Source of the DNA: Meloidogyne chitwoodi | Taxonomy: Eukaryota > Nematoda > Chromadorea > Rhabditida > Meloidogynidae | Reading direction: 5' to 3' | DNA length: 64,000 bases | Assembly (NCBI GenBank): GCA_015183035.1 | Contig: JACZZP010000014.1 | Location: 868,001-932,000 of the forward strand | Shown: in pieces, positions 11,502 to 22,793 of the stretch | Layout of the letters: each line of letters begins with the position of its first letter | How positions within the stretch are numbered: position 1 is the stretch's first letter | Position numbers and translations under genes: made by a program | Notes under the pieces: model-generated | What the model saw: only the letters and a program-made list of their open reading frames with translations | Databases searched by the model: none | Told to the model about the DNA's origin: nothing

Positions 11502-12807
11502 TTATTTTTTTTCAAAATTTTCTTCTATAAAATTTAAATTTTCTTTATTTTCACAATTTTTTTTAATTATAATTGAAGTTGTTTTAATATTATTGTTTTT
11601 TTTATTTTTTCCAAAAGGATTAAAAAAATAATTAATTAAACAATTACGATAAATTTTTTGAGTAAAAATTGTAATTATTGGATTAAAAACAATTCCTAAA
11701 ACTAAAATAAAATAAAATAAATTTATTGTTGTTTTAAGTAAAAAAGAAGGAGATTTTAATGCTGAAATTAAAATTCCAAGATATAAAAGACGATATGGAA
11801 GACAAGTACAAAATGTCCACAATGTTGAAGAAAAAACAAAAAATAGCCTTTTAAAGAGACGCTAAAAATTAAAAAAGAAAAATTTTTTAAATAAAATTTA
11901 TATAAGAGAATATTTTTTGTTAGATATATTTAATTCATATATTTACCTAATATATTTATTAAAAAATATAATTTTTACTTTAAATTCTTTTGAAGATCCT
12001 GAACGTTTTGATTTTTGTGCAATATAAAATATAATTATTGAAAGTGTTAAAGAAGTAATCATTGATAAAATATAAAAAAGACAAATTAATAAATAAATAT
12101 GTCCAGAAAGAAGAACTTTGTCACAAGGATGCTTTTAATTTTTTTAAATTTATTTTTAAATAATTATATTTACCTTAACTTCCATAAACCAATATAAAAA
12201 AGAGACTAATCCAAAAATTAATATCCAACTTAAAATCATTAACCAAATAATTTTTCTTTTATTTATTAAAGTATAATAATGTAAAGGAAATTTAATAAAT
12301 AAAAATTTATCCAAATTAATCCTAAAAAAATAATTAATTTTTATAAAAAACAAATAATTATACCAAAGAAGATTTAAACAACTACATAATTGTGAAGATA
12401 CAACCAAAACATAATAAGGATAACAAAAAAATTGAGGAAAAATATTTACATCTTTTTTTATTTATTAAAAAATAATAATTTAATTTAAAACTTACAATAT
12501 CTTGTAATCATATAAATAGTACAAGTTAATAAATCAGCTAAAGTCATATTAATAACAATTAACTATTTATTTATTTATTTTAATTAATTTAATTTTATAA
12601 ATTAAAAAGAACCTGTCTAGGTTTATCATTAATATCAATATTTAAAAAAGCTATTAATAAAACAATTATATTAAAAAACATTCCAATTAATCCATTAATT
12701 AAATAAAAATATTGCTCAAAAAGTGTCATTTTATCACCTTCTTCTTCTTCTATTTCTTTACTATTATTTTGATTAATAAAATTTATATTAATACTTAAAT
12801 TGTCCAT
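11502..12807 (-). CDS. Class A (rhodopsin-like) seven-transmembrane receptor, nematode orphan
   Basis: G protein-coupled receptor. Exons run right to left. The N-terminus MDNLSININFINQNN has possible N-glycosylation sites, followed by TM1 (LINGLIGMFFNIIVLLIAFL). TM2 has INMTLADLLTC with the conserved LAD. TM3 ends, after an intron, in LLWINLDKFLFIKFPLHYY, corresponding to the DRY/IKxPLHY region with DKF in place of DRY. TM4 is IIWLMILSWILIFGLVSFLYW, then an extracellular loop with HPCDKV (the disulphide Cys) and TM5. TM6 is LWTFCTCLPYRLLYLG and TM7 contains NPIITIF, where NPxxY has T in place of Y. The C-terminal tail is Lys/Asn-rich. The IKFPLHY motif places it near peptide or amine-type receptors, but ligand and subfamily cannot be told from sequence. 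Confidence 0.85.
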
Positions 12808-13534
12808 TAAATTTTTTCAAATTTTGTTAAAATATATATTTAAATTAAAGAAATTAATTTTAGTAAATGCTTAAATATTAATTTAAATTATATAAAATAA
12901 GCAAAAAATAAAATAAATAAGCAGAGATATTCATAGTCTTTTAAAATCGTTTTCTAAAATTCGATTTGGCACACAAATAATATTTAAATAGTATCTACAT
13001 AAAATATTAAATAAAATCCATTATAAATCAAAATAAAAGAAATCAGATTATGAATGTTGGAATATCTGATACTTATTTGGATTATGATTTTTTTAAATAT
13101 TTTTTAGATTAAAAATTATTTTTAATTTTAAAAGTAGAATTACCCAAGCAATATAAAAATATTAAAAAATAAATACATAAATAAAAATATTAATAAAATA
13201 ATAATAATGACAAAACAAACAAAAAATAAACTATTAAAATAAAGGAAAATATTTCTTTTATATTTTAAAAGTTGCTCATTATATTTATTTATTTTTTATA
13301 AAAATAAGAATATAAAAAATAAACAGTTTTATTTAACTTTTGTAGAAATTTAATGCTTTAAATCTAAATAAAAATATTATTTTACTTTTAAGCACTCTAT
13401 TTATTTTAGACATATGCTTTAAAAGAATTTTTTTAATTATTTAGTTACAGTATTCTTCTATAAATATAAAAAAGAATATTTAATTAAAGTTTAATGTAAA
13501 TATATTTGAGAAATAATTATTTATTTATTTAAAT
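12808..13534. other. Intergenic, AT-rich
   Basis: Upstream of the GPCR start. Extremely AT-rich and no open frame with recognisable content; presumed promoter of the receptor gene. Confidence 0.5.
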
Positions 13535-14200
13535 AAAAAATATAAAATTTTTGGTAAAACTTGTTCATAGCGTCCAAGCTCCAATCTGAATGATCTATAT
13601 GTCATTCAAAAGAGCTCGTCGAGTTGAGTCGAATGACATCAAAAAAAGTTTTGGGTCTCAATTCTGGGCCGAGATACATGTCCCTGAAACTCGAAAAACC
13701 ATAGGGGGGAGTAAGCTCAACTAAGTGATTACCGCGGCTGTTCTTAAATTATTTTTCACTGAATTAATTATTTTGTTGTAATTTTAGCCGTAGAATAACG
13801 CATGTACCAAAAAGCCAACGAGAGATGGGCTCCCAAATCAAGAAGTCATAAAACACTCCCAATAGGTCCATGTTTTGCGTGTTTCCAGCAAGCTTCTATC
13901 TGTCATAACTTTGTTCATAATCGTTCAATCAAGACGATTTTGGTTTCATTCGATAGGTCTCGAAGAGCTCTTTCGAATGAGCTATCATACTCTTATTCGA
14001 CTTTTTCACCCCAAATCAGCTTACTCTCCCCTGTGTTTTTTCAATTTTCGGGGACCTATATCTCGGCCCAGAATTGAGACCCAAAACTTTTTTTGATGTC
14101 ATTCGACTCAACTCGATGAGCTCTTTCGAATGACATATAAATCATTCAGATTGGAGCTTAGACGCTATGAACAAGTTTTTCCAAATTTTTATATTTAAAA
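13535..14200. mobile_element. Fold-back (long terminal inverted repeat) element, about 660 bp
   Basis: Two arms of about 165 bp or more are near-perfect reverse complements. The left arm (about 13555-13715) contains TTGTTCATAGCGTCCAAGC, AGTCGAATGACATC and GGGTCTCAATTCTGGGCCGA. The right arm (about 14010-14180) has the same in reverse, ending CGCTATGAACAAG. The AT-rich flanks also match weakly, so exact ends are uncertain and no target duplication is clear. The middle (13716-14009) has open frames up to 91 codons without recognisable protein content. Interpreted as a non-autonomous fold-back DNA transposon or large MITE. Confidence 0.75.
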
Positions 14201-15201
14201 GGTAATTAAATTATTTTATATAATAAATTGGACAAAATATCCAAAGATATTTTATAAGCAGAGAAATTTAAAAATAAAATCTTCTTTAAAAGGTAAAATT
14301 ATAATCATTAATAAAATTTAAAAATAATTATTAAATATATTATTTCCTTTTGATAATTAGTTTATTAAAAAAAATACAAAAAAAAAATAAAGAAAAATAA
14401 TTATATTTATGCAAAGTTATCATAAATTTTTTTATTAAATATTTGGGAACATTCCAATCTTTATTTATAATAAAAAAATAATTTTATCAAATTTTTAAAA
14501 ATCTTTTTGAGAAAAAGAGGAAATTAAAATATTTAAATATGTCAAAAACAAAAGAAAAAATCAGTATAACAAGAATATGAAATTGCAAAATTAGAAACAG
14601 ATTAACTTTAGTAAAATAAATATAATACTAACATATGGTGATATTAATTTTAAAAAGAATTTTTAAATAAAAAATCTAATTATATAAAAGAGAATGTTTG
14701 TGTGTCTATCCTTTTATACAAATTATTGGGGGAAGGGAAAATGGGTTTTTTATAGTAGTTTTTGACAGTTGGATACTATATAAACGCTTATTTTTTAATT
14801 TAGTGGTGGTGGTCGGCTTGCAGTGGTGGTGGCTTAGGTTAGTGGCCGATGTTACGCCGTTAGGTTGTGGATTTATGGCGGTAAGGAAGGTCAGGGATGG
14901 TGGATGGGCGACCTCCGAAGGGCGACCGACTTGGCTAGTATATTTAAATAATATATGTATATTATGAAGATAAAATATGTATAAACATAAAATTTAAAAG
15001 ATTAAAGTCAAAAAATAGTTTTATTATAATTCAATAGTACAATGAGCTTGGTTAGGCATTAATTACCTTTCACTTAATGATAAAATAAAATTCAAATAAA
15101 AATTAAATTTTTAAAAAATAAATAATAAAAAAACATTTATGAATTAATTCATCCTTTTATAACAAAAAGGAAATAAATACACATAAATAAAAAATAAATA
15201 A
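14201..15201. other. Intergenic
   Basis: Mostly AT-rich. A distinctive patch at about 14795-14945 is rich in G and T (GTGGTGGTGGTC, GGTGGATGGGCGACC); it is open in one frame but repetitive and I do not call it a gene. Confidence 0.5.
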
Positions 15202-18121
15202 TTAAGCATTTAAAGATGGGACTAAATAATAAATAGAAGTAAATAAATCAACCAATTGTTGAAAAATTGAGTCTGGAAGAAGTTTTGAAAAAGTTATAGC
15301 AAAATTAATATTAAAATGTAATGATTGGATAGGGCCAGAAGTAGCACCCCCAGAAAGAGAACAACTTGATCCACTTGAACAAACTTCCATTAAAAACCCT
15401 TTAAGGCATTTAAAAATAAGCTCAGCACGAGATTGACACCAATTGCCTATATTTGTATTTTCTGTCGCCAAAAACTGTAAAAAAGAAAGAAAAATAATAG
15501 TTTAAAATTTTTTGAAAAATTGATCTATAATTTATTCAAATATAAAAGTTGTTATTTTTTGAAGAAATTAGAAAAACAAAAATAACTTTTCCTAAGGGAA
15601 ATTAAAAAAACCAACTACCTAAAGAACAGTAATGATGGTAAAATACTCTTCATAAATTTTATTATTTTTTGTTATTAGTTTGAAATTTAAGGACTAAAGA
15701 AAGATAAGCAGGTTTTTTCCTTTTTTCTGGTAAGTCTGCAAATTTTCTCCACAATAATATTATATTTTTACCCATATAAATTATTTTAAATATAAAGAAA
15801 AATTAATGGATTATTTTGAAGATATAAATCAGAAATCCTAGCGGGTATTTCTTAAATTTTTCATCAATTTAAAATAAAAAGACGTAATTTATTAATATTT
15901 CAACCTTTCTGGTCGGAATTTAGTTAAAAGAACTAAAAAGTATTTTTATATTTTTCTTACCTCATCATTAAGTTGGTCAACCAATAAAAGAGGCAAAGAA
16001 ATGTTTCTAATTGCAAATCGTGAAGATAATCTAATAATATTATGAAGACCACCAATACAAGGATGACGAGAAGAAATTTCTTCTTTATCTAATTTATCAT
16101 CTCCAACCAAATGAAAAATAATTTGAACAGAAGAAAGATTTGAATGTTTTGTTAAATATACATCACCAATTCGAAGAATATCTTCATCTTCGTCATCATC
16201 AAAATCTTGTAATGATGAACTATAGAAAACACTTGGAAAAAAAGGAGAGGTATAACCAATTGTATTTTTTGCTAATCTTCGATTTCGATTTGCAGATCTA
16301 ACCTTAAAATTAAATAATTTAATAAAAATTCTGATAAGAAAAATGTGGATAATTTTTTCAACGCTAAGGAAGCTTTGTTATAAAATAAAACTAAAAAGTT
16401 ATTCACATAATCACATTAATACTAAAATAAGCTATCAACCAATATCAAATTTAAAAAATTAAAAAAATATATACGTACATGTTCTCCAATAACCTTTAAT
16501 TGCCCCTCAAGTGAATCAAAGTGTAATTCTGCTGATTGCTCACAGATACGTGAAAATTCTGTCTTTTGTTTAATATGCCATAAAGGATCGCGCCCAACAA
16601 TTAAAACAGCAGCAGAAAGTTCTCGACCATATAAATTCATTAAAAGATGAAGACGTTTAGAATTTAATAAAATATCATTTTTTTCCTCATCCTTATGATG
16701 GTCAGAAAAATCTTCAAAAGTTTGTGAAAGGCATAAATCAGAGAGACAATTACATGTTAAAAGACGAACATTATGCCTTGTTTTAAGTTGAGAACCTTAA
16801 AAATAATTTTTACATATTTTAGAATGATTAAATTTAAAAATATTAACCTATGTATATTGAAAAGCTTTCAGATTTGCGTCCAGCAGTTAATGGTTTCCTT
16901 CGTTCGCCAATGTAAAGCTGAGAAATTTTCTCTTCACAGGATATTGACCTTGAATATTTTAAATGTATTATTATATGTAGTATATTTCTTAAATCAAATA
17001 AAAAGAAGAGATTTCCTAAAAACATACTTTTTTAATGATTTTATGTTTTTGATGGAAAGTTGCTGAAATACAGAGCTCGGAGAGTAATTTAGTGATGTAC
17101 TATGTTCAGGCATTGAAATTTTTTTTTCTGGGACTTGAGGATTCTTTGAGAGGAGAGATTTTTCAACATTTTGGCTTAATGTTCGAACCAATGAACGGTA
17201 TTTATTCCTTTGATACCGACGAAGCTCTTCCATTCGACAAGAAAAATTAGCACCCACTTTCTGAAAAAGAATTTAATATCAATAAAAAGGAAAGGATCGA
17301 GACCCTGCAAAACAGGACTCTACGGGAAAAATGTTTAACACCTCTAATCCATATCTTTAAATCAAGCTTAAACGTTAAAAACCAACACGAATTTCAGCGT
17401 TGAGCTGTGAAAGTTCACGCAAATATTCATCAGATTTACCCGCAACTTGAGTGGTTGTTGCTACTAGACTTGCCTCACAAGCCCTTTCAAGGCGATTCAA
17501 TTCAAAGTCTCTAGATCGGACAATTGAACACATCTAGAAACATTTAATTAACCAAAAAAATAAATATAATTTATAGTATGAACCTCCTCTGTCATTTCTG
17601 TTTCTTCCTTAATTAAATTAGATAATTGCTGAGTAGAACATTTATTTATTAATTCTTGAAATTGTTCTTCAAAAGAAGATTCGCCTGCTAAAACAAACCC
17701 GATTGCATGTGATCCAACCTAAGAAAAATTTAAAAAAATAAAACAAATTTTGATAATTACTCCACGATTTGTATTTATTTCATAGGCCAAGTTCGAGAAA
17801 TCATTATCAAATTGAGCTAATTTTTCTTTCATTAATTCATCAGCAAATAATGCAGTATATGTGTTTGTTTCATTACATACAAATATAAATAAATCATTTT
17901 CGACTTCTAAAATTTAAATTTTTAAATAAAAAAAATATTATTAATTTGCCTCTGCATAAAAATAAAGGAATATTCTGTTGTGTAAATAAATGTCCAAAGA
18001 AATCTTCTCCAATCGAATTTTCAGGTAATGGGATTTGTAGACCATATGTTATTGAATGTTGAAAACCTGATTTAGCAATGACGTGGTTAAATGTTCGAGG
18101 TTTAAAAAGATTTACATCCAT
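15202..18121 (-). CDS. FERRY3: C12orf4 orthologue, subunit of the FERRY endosomal Rab5-effector complex
   Basis: Multi-exon protein of roughly 550-600 residues. In vertebrates the family member (FERRY3/C12orf4) is part of a five-subunit Rab5 effector that links early endosomes to mRNA. Start ATG 18121 gives MDVNLFKPRTFNHVIAK; the next exons include GLQIPLPENSIGEDFFGHLF. A helical middle has MCSIVRSRDFELNRLERACE and VGANFSCRMEELRRYQRNKY. The diagnostic C-terminal half carries IYIGSQLKTRHNVRLL, LNLYGRELSAAVLIVGRDP, DVYLTKHSNLSSVQIIFHLV, HPCIGGLHNIIRLSSRF, ISLPLLLVDQLNDE and WCQSRAELIFKCLKGFLMEV. These segments align in order with human C12orf4 as I know it. It is divergent from the coiled-coil gene starting at 18622, so the two probably share a promoter region. 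The function in nematodes is inferred. Confidence 0.88.
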
Positions 18122-18621
18122 TTAGAACATTAATTTGTGAATTTGAAAGTTTAGGCAGAGAAATTTTTTTTAATTTTTACACAATGGGGATGACGAAAAG
18201 TCCATTGACAAAAAGTATTAAACATCAGGTCTGATTGTGAGCTGGGCAATGACGAATGGTATTGACGAAAAGTTCATTGACGAATGGTTAGGGAACCGAA
18301 CTGTCTATTTACTCGGGCATGGACCCAGTCACGGAACTGCACTGGACGAAACTGCCTACACAGAATGATACCTTACTTGACATTTAAAGACCCTAATTTT
18401 GTAAAAAAAATTCCTCGTGACTCATATTTATTTAGTAATATTAAAAACAACTTTATTATATTTACAATATAGATTACATTTTAGTATATAATATTTTATT
18501 TCAATTTTTTGCTTTACGATTCTTTATGAATACTAGTAATTCAGTTTTAAAGTGTACAAGTAGGTACTTTTTATTTCACACTTTTTAATTTGATTCATTA
18601 GGCACGTCAAGTGATGTGAAC
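18122..18621. promoter_or_regulatory. Bidirectional intergenic region with a dispersed short repeat
   Basis: Lies between two divergent start codons, so it should hold promoters for both genes. At 18188-18292 the motif TGACGAAAAGTYCATTGAC occurs twice, with related shorter copies (AATGACGAATGG, ATTGACGAATGG). Function unknown; it may be the remnant of a repeat element. Confidence 0.45.
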
Positions 18622-19834
18622 ATGTCAAAAAATGTTAGTTTTGCATCACCGACAAGTCCTCAAATTCAGACCAATACTGTAATTTTTAATTTAAGTTTAC
18701 AACAATACAACTAACAATAAACTTTCAGACACCATCTGATAATTGCATTTCTAAATATCCTTCTGATTGTGACGCATTCACTTGTCAAAATTGTGAGAAA
18801 TTTAAAAAAGACATTGAACATACAAAAGAAATTTGGAAGAAACATTGCAAATCGGAGGTTGAGAGGAATTGTAAATTGGTTAAAGAACATTATGAGAAGA
18901 AAATTATTGCATCATATAATAAAGAAAAGGATCTTTTGCTTGAAATGGAAGCTCATAAAAAAAGGTGTAGTGATGCTAATGCTAATCTTGCAAAACAAAA
19001 AGATGTGAACAAGAATATCACATGGGCTCTTGATCTTTTGTTGCAGAATAGACAATACCGCAGTGAATTTAAAGAATTACTTGACAGTTTACTTGATAAA
19101 TCGGTTAGTAAATTAATTGATAAAACTAGGGGCTAGCTTCCGTGATTTTTTATTACTATAATTTTCATTTTGATGTTAATGGGATATATTTTAATATTTA
19201 GGAAATTTGAACTTTCATATTTCATCTATTTTTATTTGTTTAGTTAACTGACAATGTTTGTCAAACAGACGAAGAAATTTCAACCGATATAATTGCTCGC
19301 GTTTGTTTTTTTCCTAATCTTAAATGTACTATTTTTTCTTGATTTTAGGTTGAGGAGGTTTCCATTAAGAAAGGAGACTTAGATGCTGCACTTTCTCGTC
19401 TTTTGGATGTAACTGATCCAAATATTCGTGACACTAATAGTTCAATTCAAAACGAACTTTCATTAGTTTCTGATAATGTACAAAATTCTAAGGCTTTAAA
19501 GAAAAGAGCGTATGTTTTTTTTTTATTTTAAAAGTATTTTTAAATAATTTTAGCGAAAGATGTGACACAGTGTCTTTATCTTCTCCTCCGTCGTTGACTC
19601 AGAGTCCTTGCGATTCGGACATCGAATTTATTGGAGAAACGCCTGCTCCAAAACCATCAACGCCTGAAAAGGTTTGTACTTTTTGATTTTACATACATTT
19701 TGATACTTATTTTATTGAAGAATATTACCGGAAAAAGTTCTGTTGCTAAAAAACGTAGAGCTGAGGTTTTAGCTGAAAAAGAAAATGATGTTAATACTTT
19801 GAAAAGAAATTTGGACATTGCTTCAGAAAAGTAA
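18622..19834 (+). CDS. Coiled-coil protein, unknown function
   Basis: At least six exons starting at ATG 18622 (MSKNVSFASPTSPQIQTN). A Cys pair (FTCQNCEKFK) precedes a long charged helix with CKLVKEHYEKKIIASYNKE and EMEAHKKRCSDANANLAKQ, strongly coiled-coil in character. After intron removal the frame continues LTDNVCQTDEEISTDIIARV and VEEVSIKKGDLDAALSRLL, then a Ser/Pro-rich segment with SSPPSLTQSP and ETPAPKPSTPEK (possible proline-directed phosphorylation sites). It ends in a basic helix, SVAKKRRAEVLAEKEN, and stops at 19834. The last base pairs of the final exon also resemble a splice donor (AAAAGTAAGA), so a longer form is possible. I do not recognise the family. Confidence 0.7.
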
Positions 19835-20905
19835 GATTTACTAACTATAAGGATTTAGAAATATTTTTAGAGTAATTTATTCATCACCAGAAAGTAGTTA
19901 TTTTATTAGTAGCAGAAAAAAAGATTTTTTTCAGTACTAAAAATCAGAAATCTTTGTATTGTTATAATAATTTTTACATTTGAATTTCAAAAAACTTAAA
20001 AATCTTCTTTCTGTTTGTCACAATATTAAAATTCTTTTTATTTGAAATGATCTCTTTTAATTTATTTCTGAATAAAAAAATTCAAAATTCGAGAATATTA
20101 TTTAAACTTTTCAAAAATATATCCTAAAATAAATTAAACAGAGATTTTTATTTAATAAATTCTTCTACGCAAAATATTTTTTTGCCTCAATTTAAGTACT
20201 TAATTGTTAATTGTATTTTTATGTTGATCTCTTATAAATTAAATTTTGAAAAATTTTAACAATTTTTGAAGAGTATTTATGTTGCTATTAAAATAATACT
20301 TTTAATTGTATTAAAGGTTAAGTTAATTTTGTCTTTTAAAGTTTGACTTCGTTTTTAGGCCTTTTCACAACATAAGAGTGATAACCATTATTTCAGCTTA
20401 TTCGAATAGAATAATATGTTTTTTTATCTAAAATTTTATCACCGTTGTATTTATTAGTGTAAAGCCAAAATTTTAGTATTTGTTTTTGCCCGATTAGTTA
20501 ATTTGTTTGGTATATTTAAGCTAATCAGTTTTTGCAATATTCTTTTAAACTTGTAATGGAAAAGGATTTGATAAGAATTTTTTTATCTTTTTATTTTGCT
20601 TTTTAAATAAAAATAACTTTCGCCAGTTGGATTAATGACTATAAAACATTGTTTTTGCTTTCGCTCATCATTGGTTAAAACTTTGGTTAAAATAAATATT
20701 CATCATCAATAAAAGATTTTCTTCTTATGTTAGTATGATTATCCATGCTTCATTGATTGTATAAAAACTTCCGATTGTCCATTCATTTACAATTTATTTT
20801 TGTGTGTAATTTATGGACTTTTTTTGTTTTTTTGTTAAATAATTTTTCAATAATTTATTCCAATAATTAAAAAAACAATAAATATTTTAGCTAAACTTGT
20901 CGAAA
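19835..20905. other. Intergenic, AT-rich; nothing recognised
   Basis: No coding signal or clear repeat. The end (20850-20900, TATTTTAG just before the next start) is compatible with a splice or trans-splice acceptor upstream of the next gene. Confidence 0.5.
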
Positions 20906-22793
20906 ATGGAAAAAAGAATTTTTCAGTTTTTTATATTTTTATCTTCAACTTTACCATTATTTAAAATTTTTATTAATTGTCAGCAATCTTCTCCTGATAA
21001 TGAAGAATTTCCCCAAGAAAAACAATTAAATAAATTTATTTATCATTTACAAAAACCTGAAGAAATAAAAAATGAAATAAAAACTTCTTCTTCTTCTCCT
21101 TCTTCAACAAATTCATTATTTTTTCCATTAAAAAGAAAAACAGGTTTAAGGTAAAATATTTATTATTATTTAAAATAATTAGAACAACTTCTCTAATTAG
21201 TGGATTACCTCCTTCATCATTAGTTCATTCTAATGGCCTTTTACTTCCAAATCCTGCTCAATTACCTTCAATATTTCGTTTATCAGCAACTGCAATGTCA
21301 CAAAGTCAAGCATTTTCATTAAATTCTAGTAATTTAATTAATCCTTTAATTGAAAAATTAACTACACAAAAAAGTTTTGAAAAAACAATTATTTCAACAC
21401 AAATTAAAGAAACAACAACTTTACCAACAACAACAATTATAGAAAATAATCAAAATATAAATTTAATAAATTCTTCTTCCATTTCTTTAATAGAAAATGA
21501 AATATTAACTAATAATATTAATTCTTCTTCTAATTTAAATAATTCTAATATTAATTTAACACAATATTCTCAAATACCTTCTACCCTTGATTTTGAAACT
21601 TTTTTACAATCTTTTAATATTTCTGATAAATATAAAAAAGAATTTTTATTTTTTATGGAAAATGAAATATCAAGACGTTTAGAAAGTCGATTAAATGAAA
21701 ATCAAAATGAAGAGAAAATGTTAATTGTTAGTAGTAAATTTTAATTATTTTATTATTTTATTATATAGAAAAATCCAATTTTTGAAGAAAAACAAAGAAA
21801 ACCAGAAGAAGAAGATGAAAATATTAAAAAAGAAATTAATAATAATTTTGGTAGTAGAATATTTTCTGATTTTTCAAGAAAATCAGAATTACATACAGTA
21901 AATACACGATTATTTTCATTAGCTAGTGGATCTAGTAAAGAATTAATTGGAAATGAACAACAAAATGATAAAAAGTTTTTTTAAAAAATAATTAATTAAT
22001 TAATTTCACTTTTATAAACTTTTAATTTAGTGGGAGACATTTCTTAGCTATTTTTTAATAAATTAAATAAGAAAATTATAGCCAAAATATTTTTTAATTT
22101 TTTTAGAACATTTGTTGATTTATTTAATTCTGAAGAAGAAAATAATAATACTTTAAATAATAATAATAATGAAAATAATTATCGTAAAAGAGAACAAGAA
22201 GAATTTGATAAACTTTTAAGTAAATTAAATGAAGAAACAAATAATAATAATAATAAAAAAGAAGAAATAATTAATGAAAATGATTATTTATTTTCTTCTT
22301 CTTCTTTAATAAAACCACCTAATTTGGCTACAACATTTATTTCAACATTAATAGAATCAACAACAATAATTAACAATAAAAATGAAAATAAACAATTAAT
22401 AATTGAAACAAATCAAATTAATGATAGAAATAGAGCAAAAATGATGTTAAATAGACATAAAGTAATTAATATTTTTAATTATTTTTATAAATTTATTAAT
22501 AATTAAATTTAATTTTAACTTTTATTTTAATGATTGGATTATTTTATAAATTATTTATTTAATTATTATTAAAAAAATAAATAATAATTATATTTTAGTT
22601 TTGGTCTCGTCATAATCCAAAAACTAAATTTGAACATTTAGTAGATGATTATAGATTTAGATTAATTGGACAAGGTGATAATGGATTAAATGGTCTTTTT
22701 AGAGCATTACGTAATGGACATATTGCTCTTTTTAATAATAGAATGACAGAAAATGAAGAAAGAAAAAATTCTTTTTTAAGAAAAATTGAATAA
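20906..22793 (+). CDS. Predicted secreted Asn/Ser/Thr-rich protein, unknown function
   Basis: Five exons. ATG 20906 gives MEKRIFQFFIFLSSTLPLF, a good signal peptide with a likely cleavage near INCQQSS. The mature protein is low-complexity and rich in Asn, Ser, Thr, Glu and Ile: SSSSPSSTNSLFFPLKRK, KETTTLPTTTIIENN, then acidic and Asn-rich stretches. The last exon is more complex and looks like the conserved part: FWSRHNPKTKFEHLVDDY, RFRLIGQGDNGLNGLFRAL, RNGHIALFNNRMTENEERK, stop 22791-22793. Exon borders keep frame through GT..AG introns in each case. No known domain recognised. Reading frames this long in such AT-rich DNA, together with a good leader and a complex C-terminal exon, favour a real gene. 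Confidence 0.65.

Noticed and set aside
13802..14096. Open frames inside the fold-back element
   Set aside because: They run into the inverted arm and resemble no transposase.
14698..14967. 89-codon plus-strand frame with VVVVGLQWWWLRLV
   Set aside because: Comes from a GTGGTGGTGG-type simple patch; no conserved protein feature or splice context.
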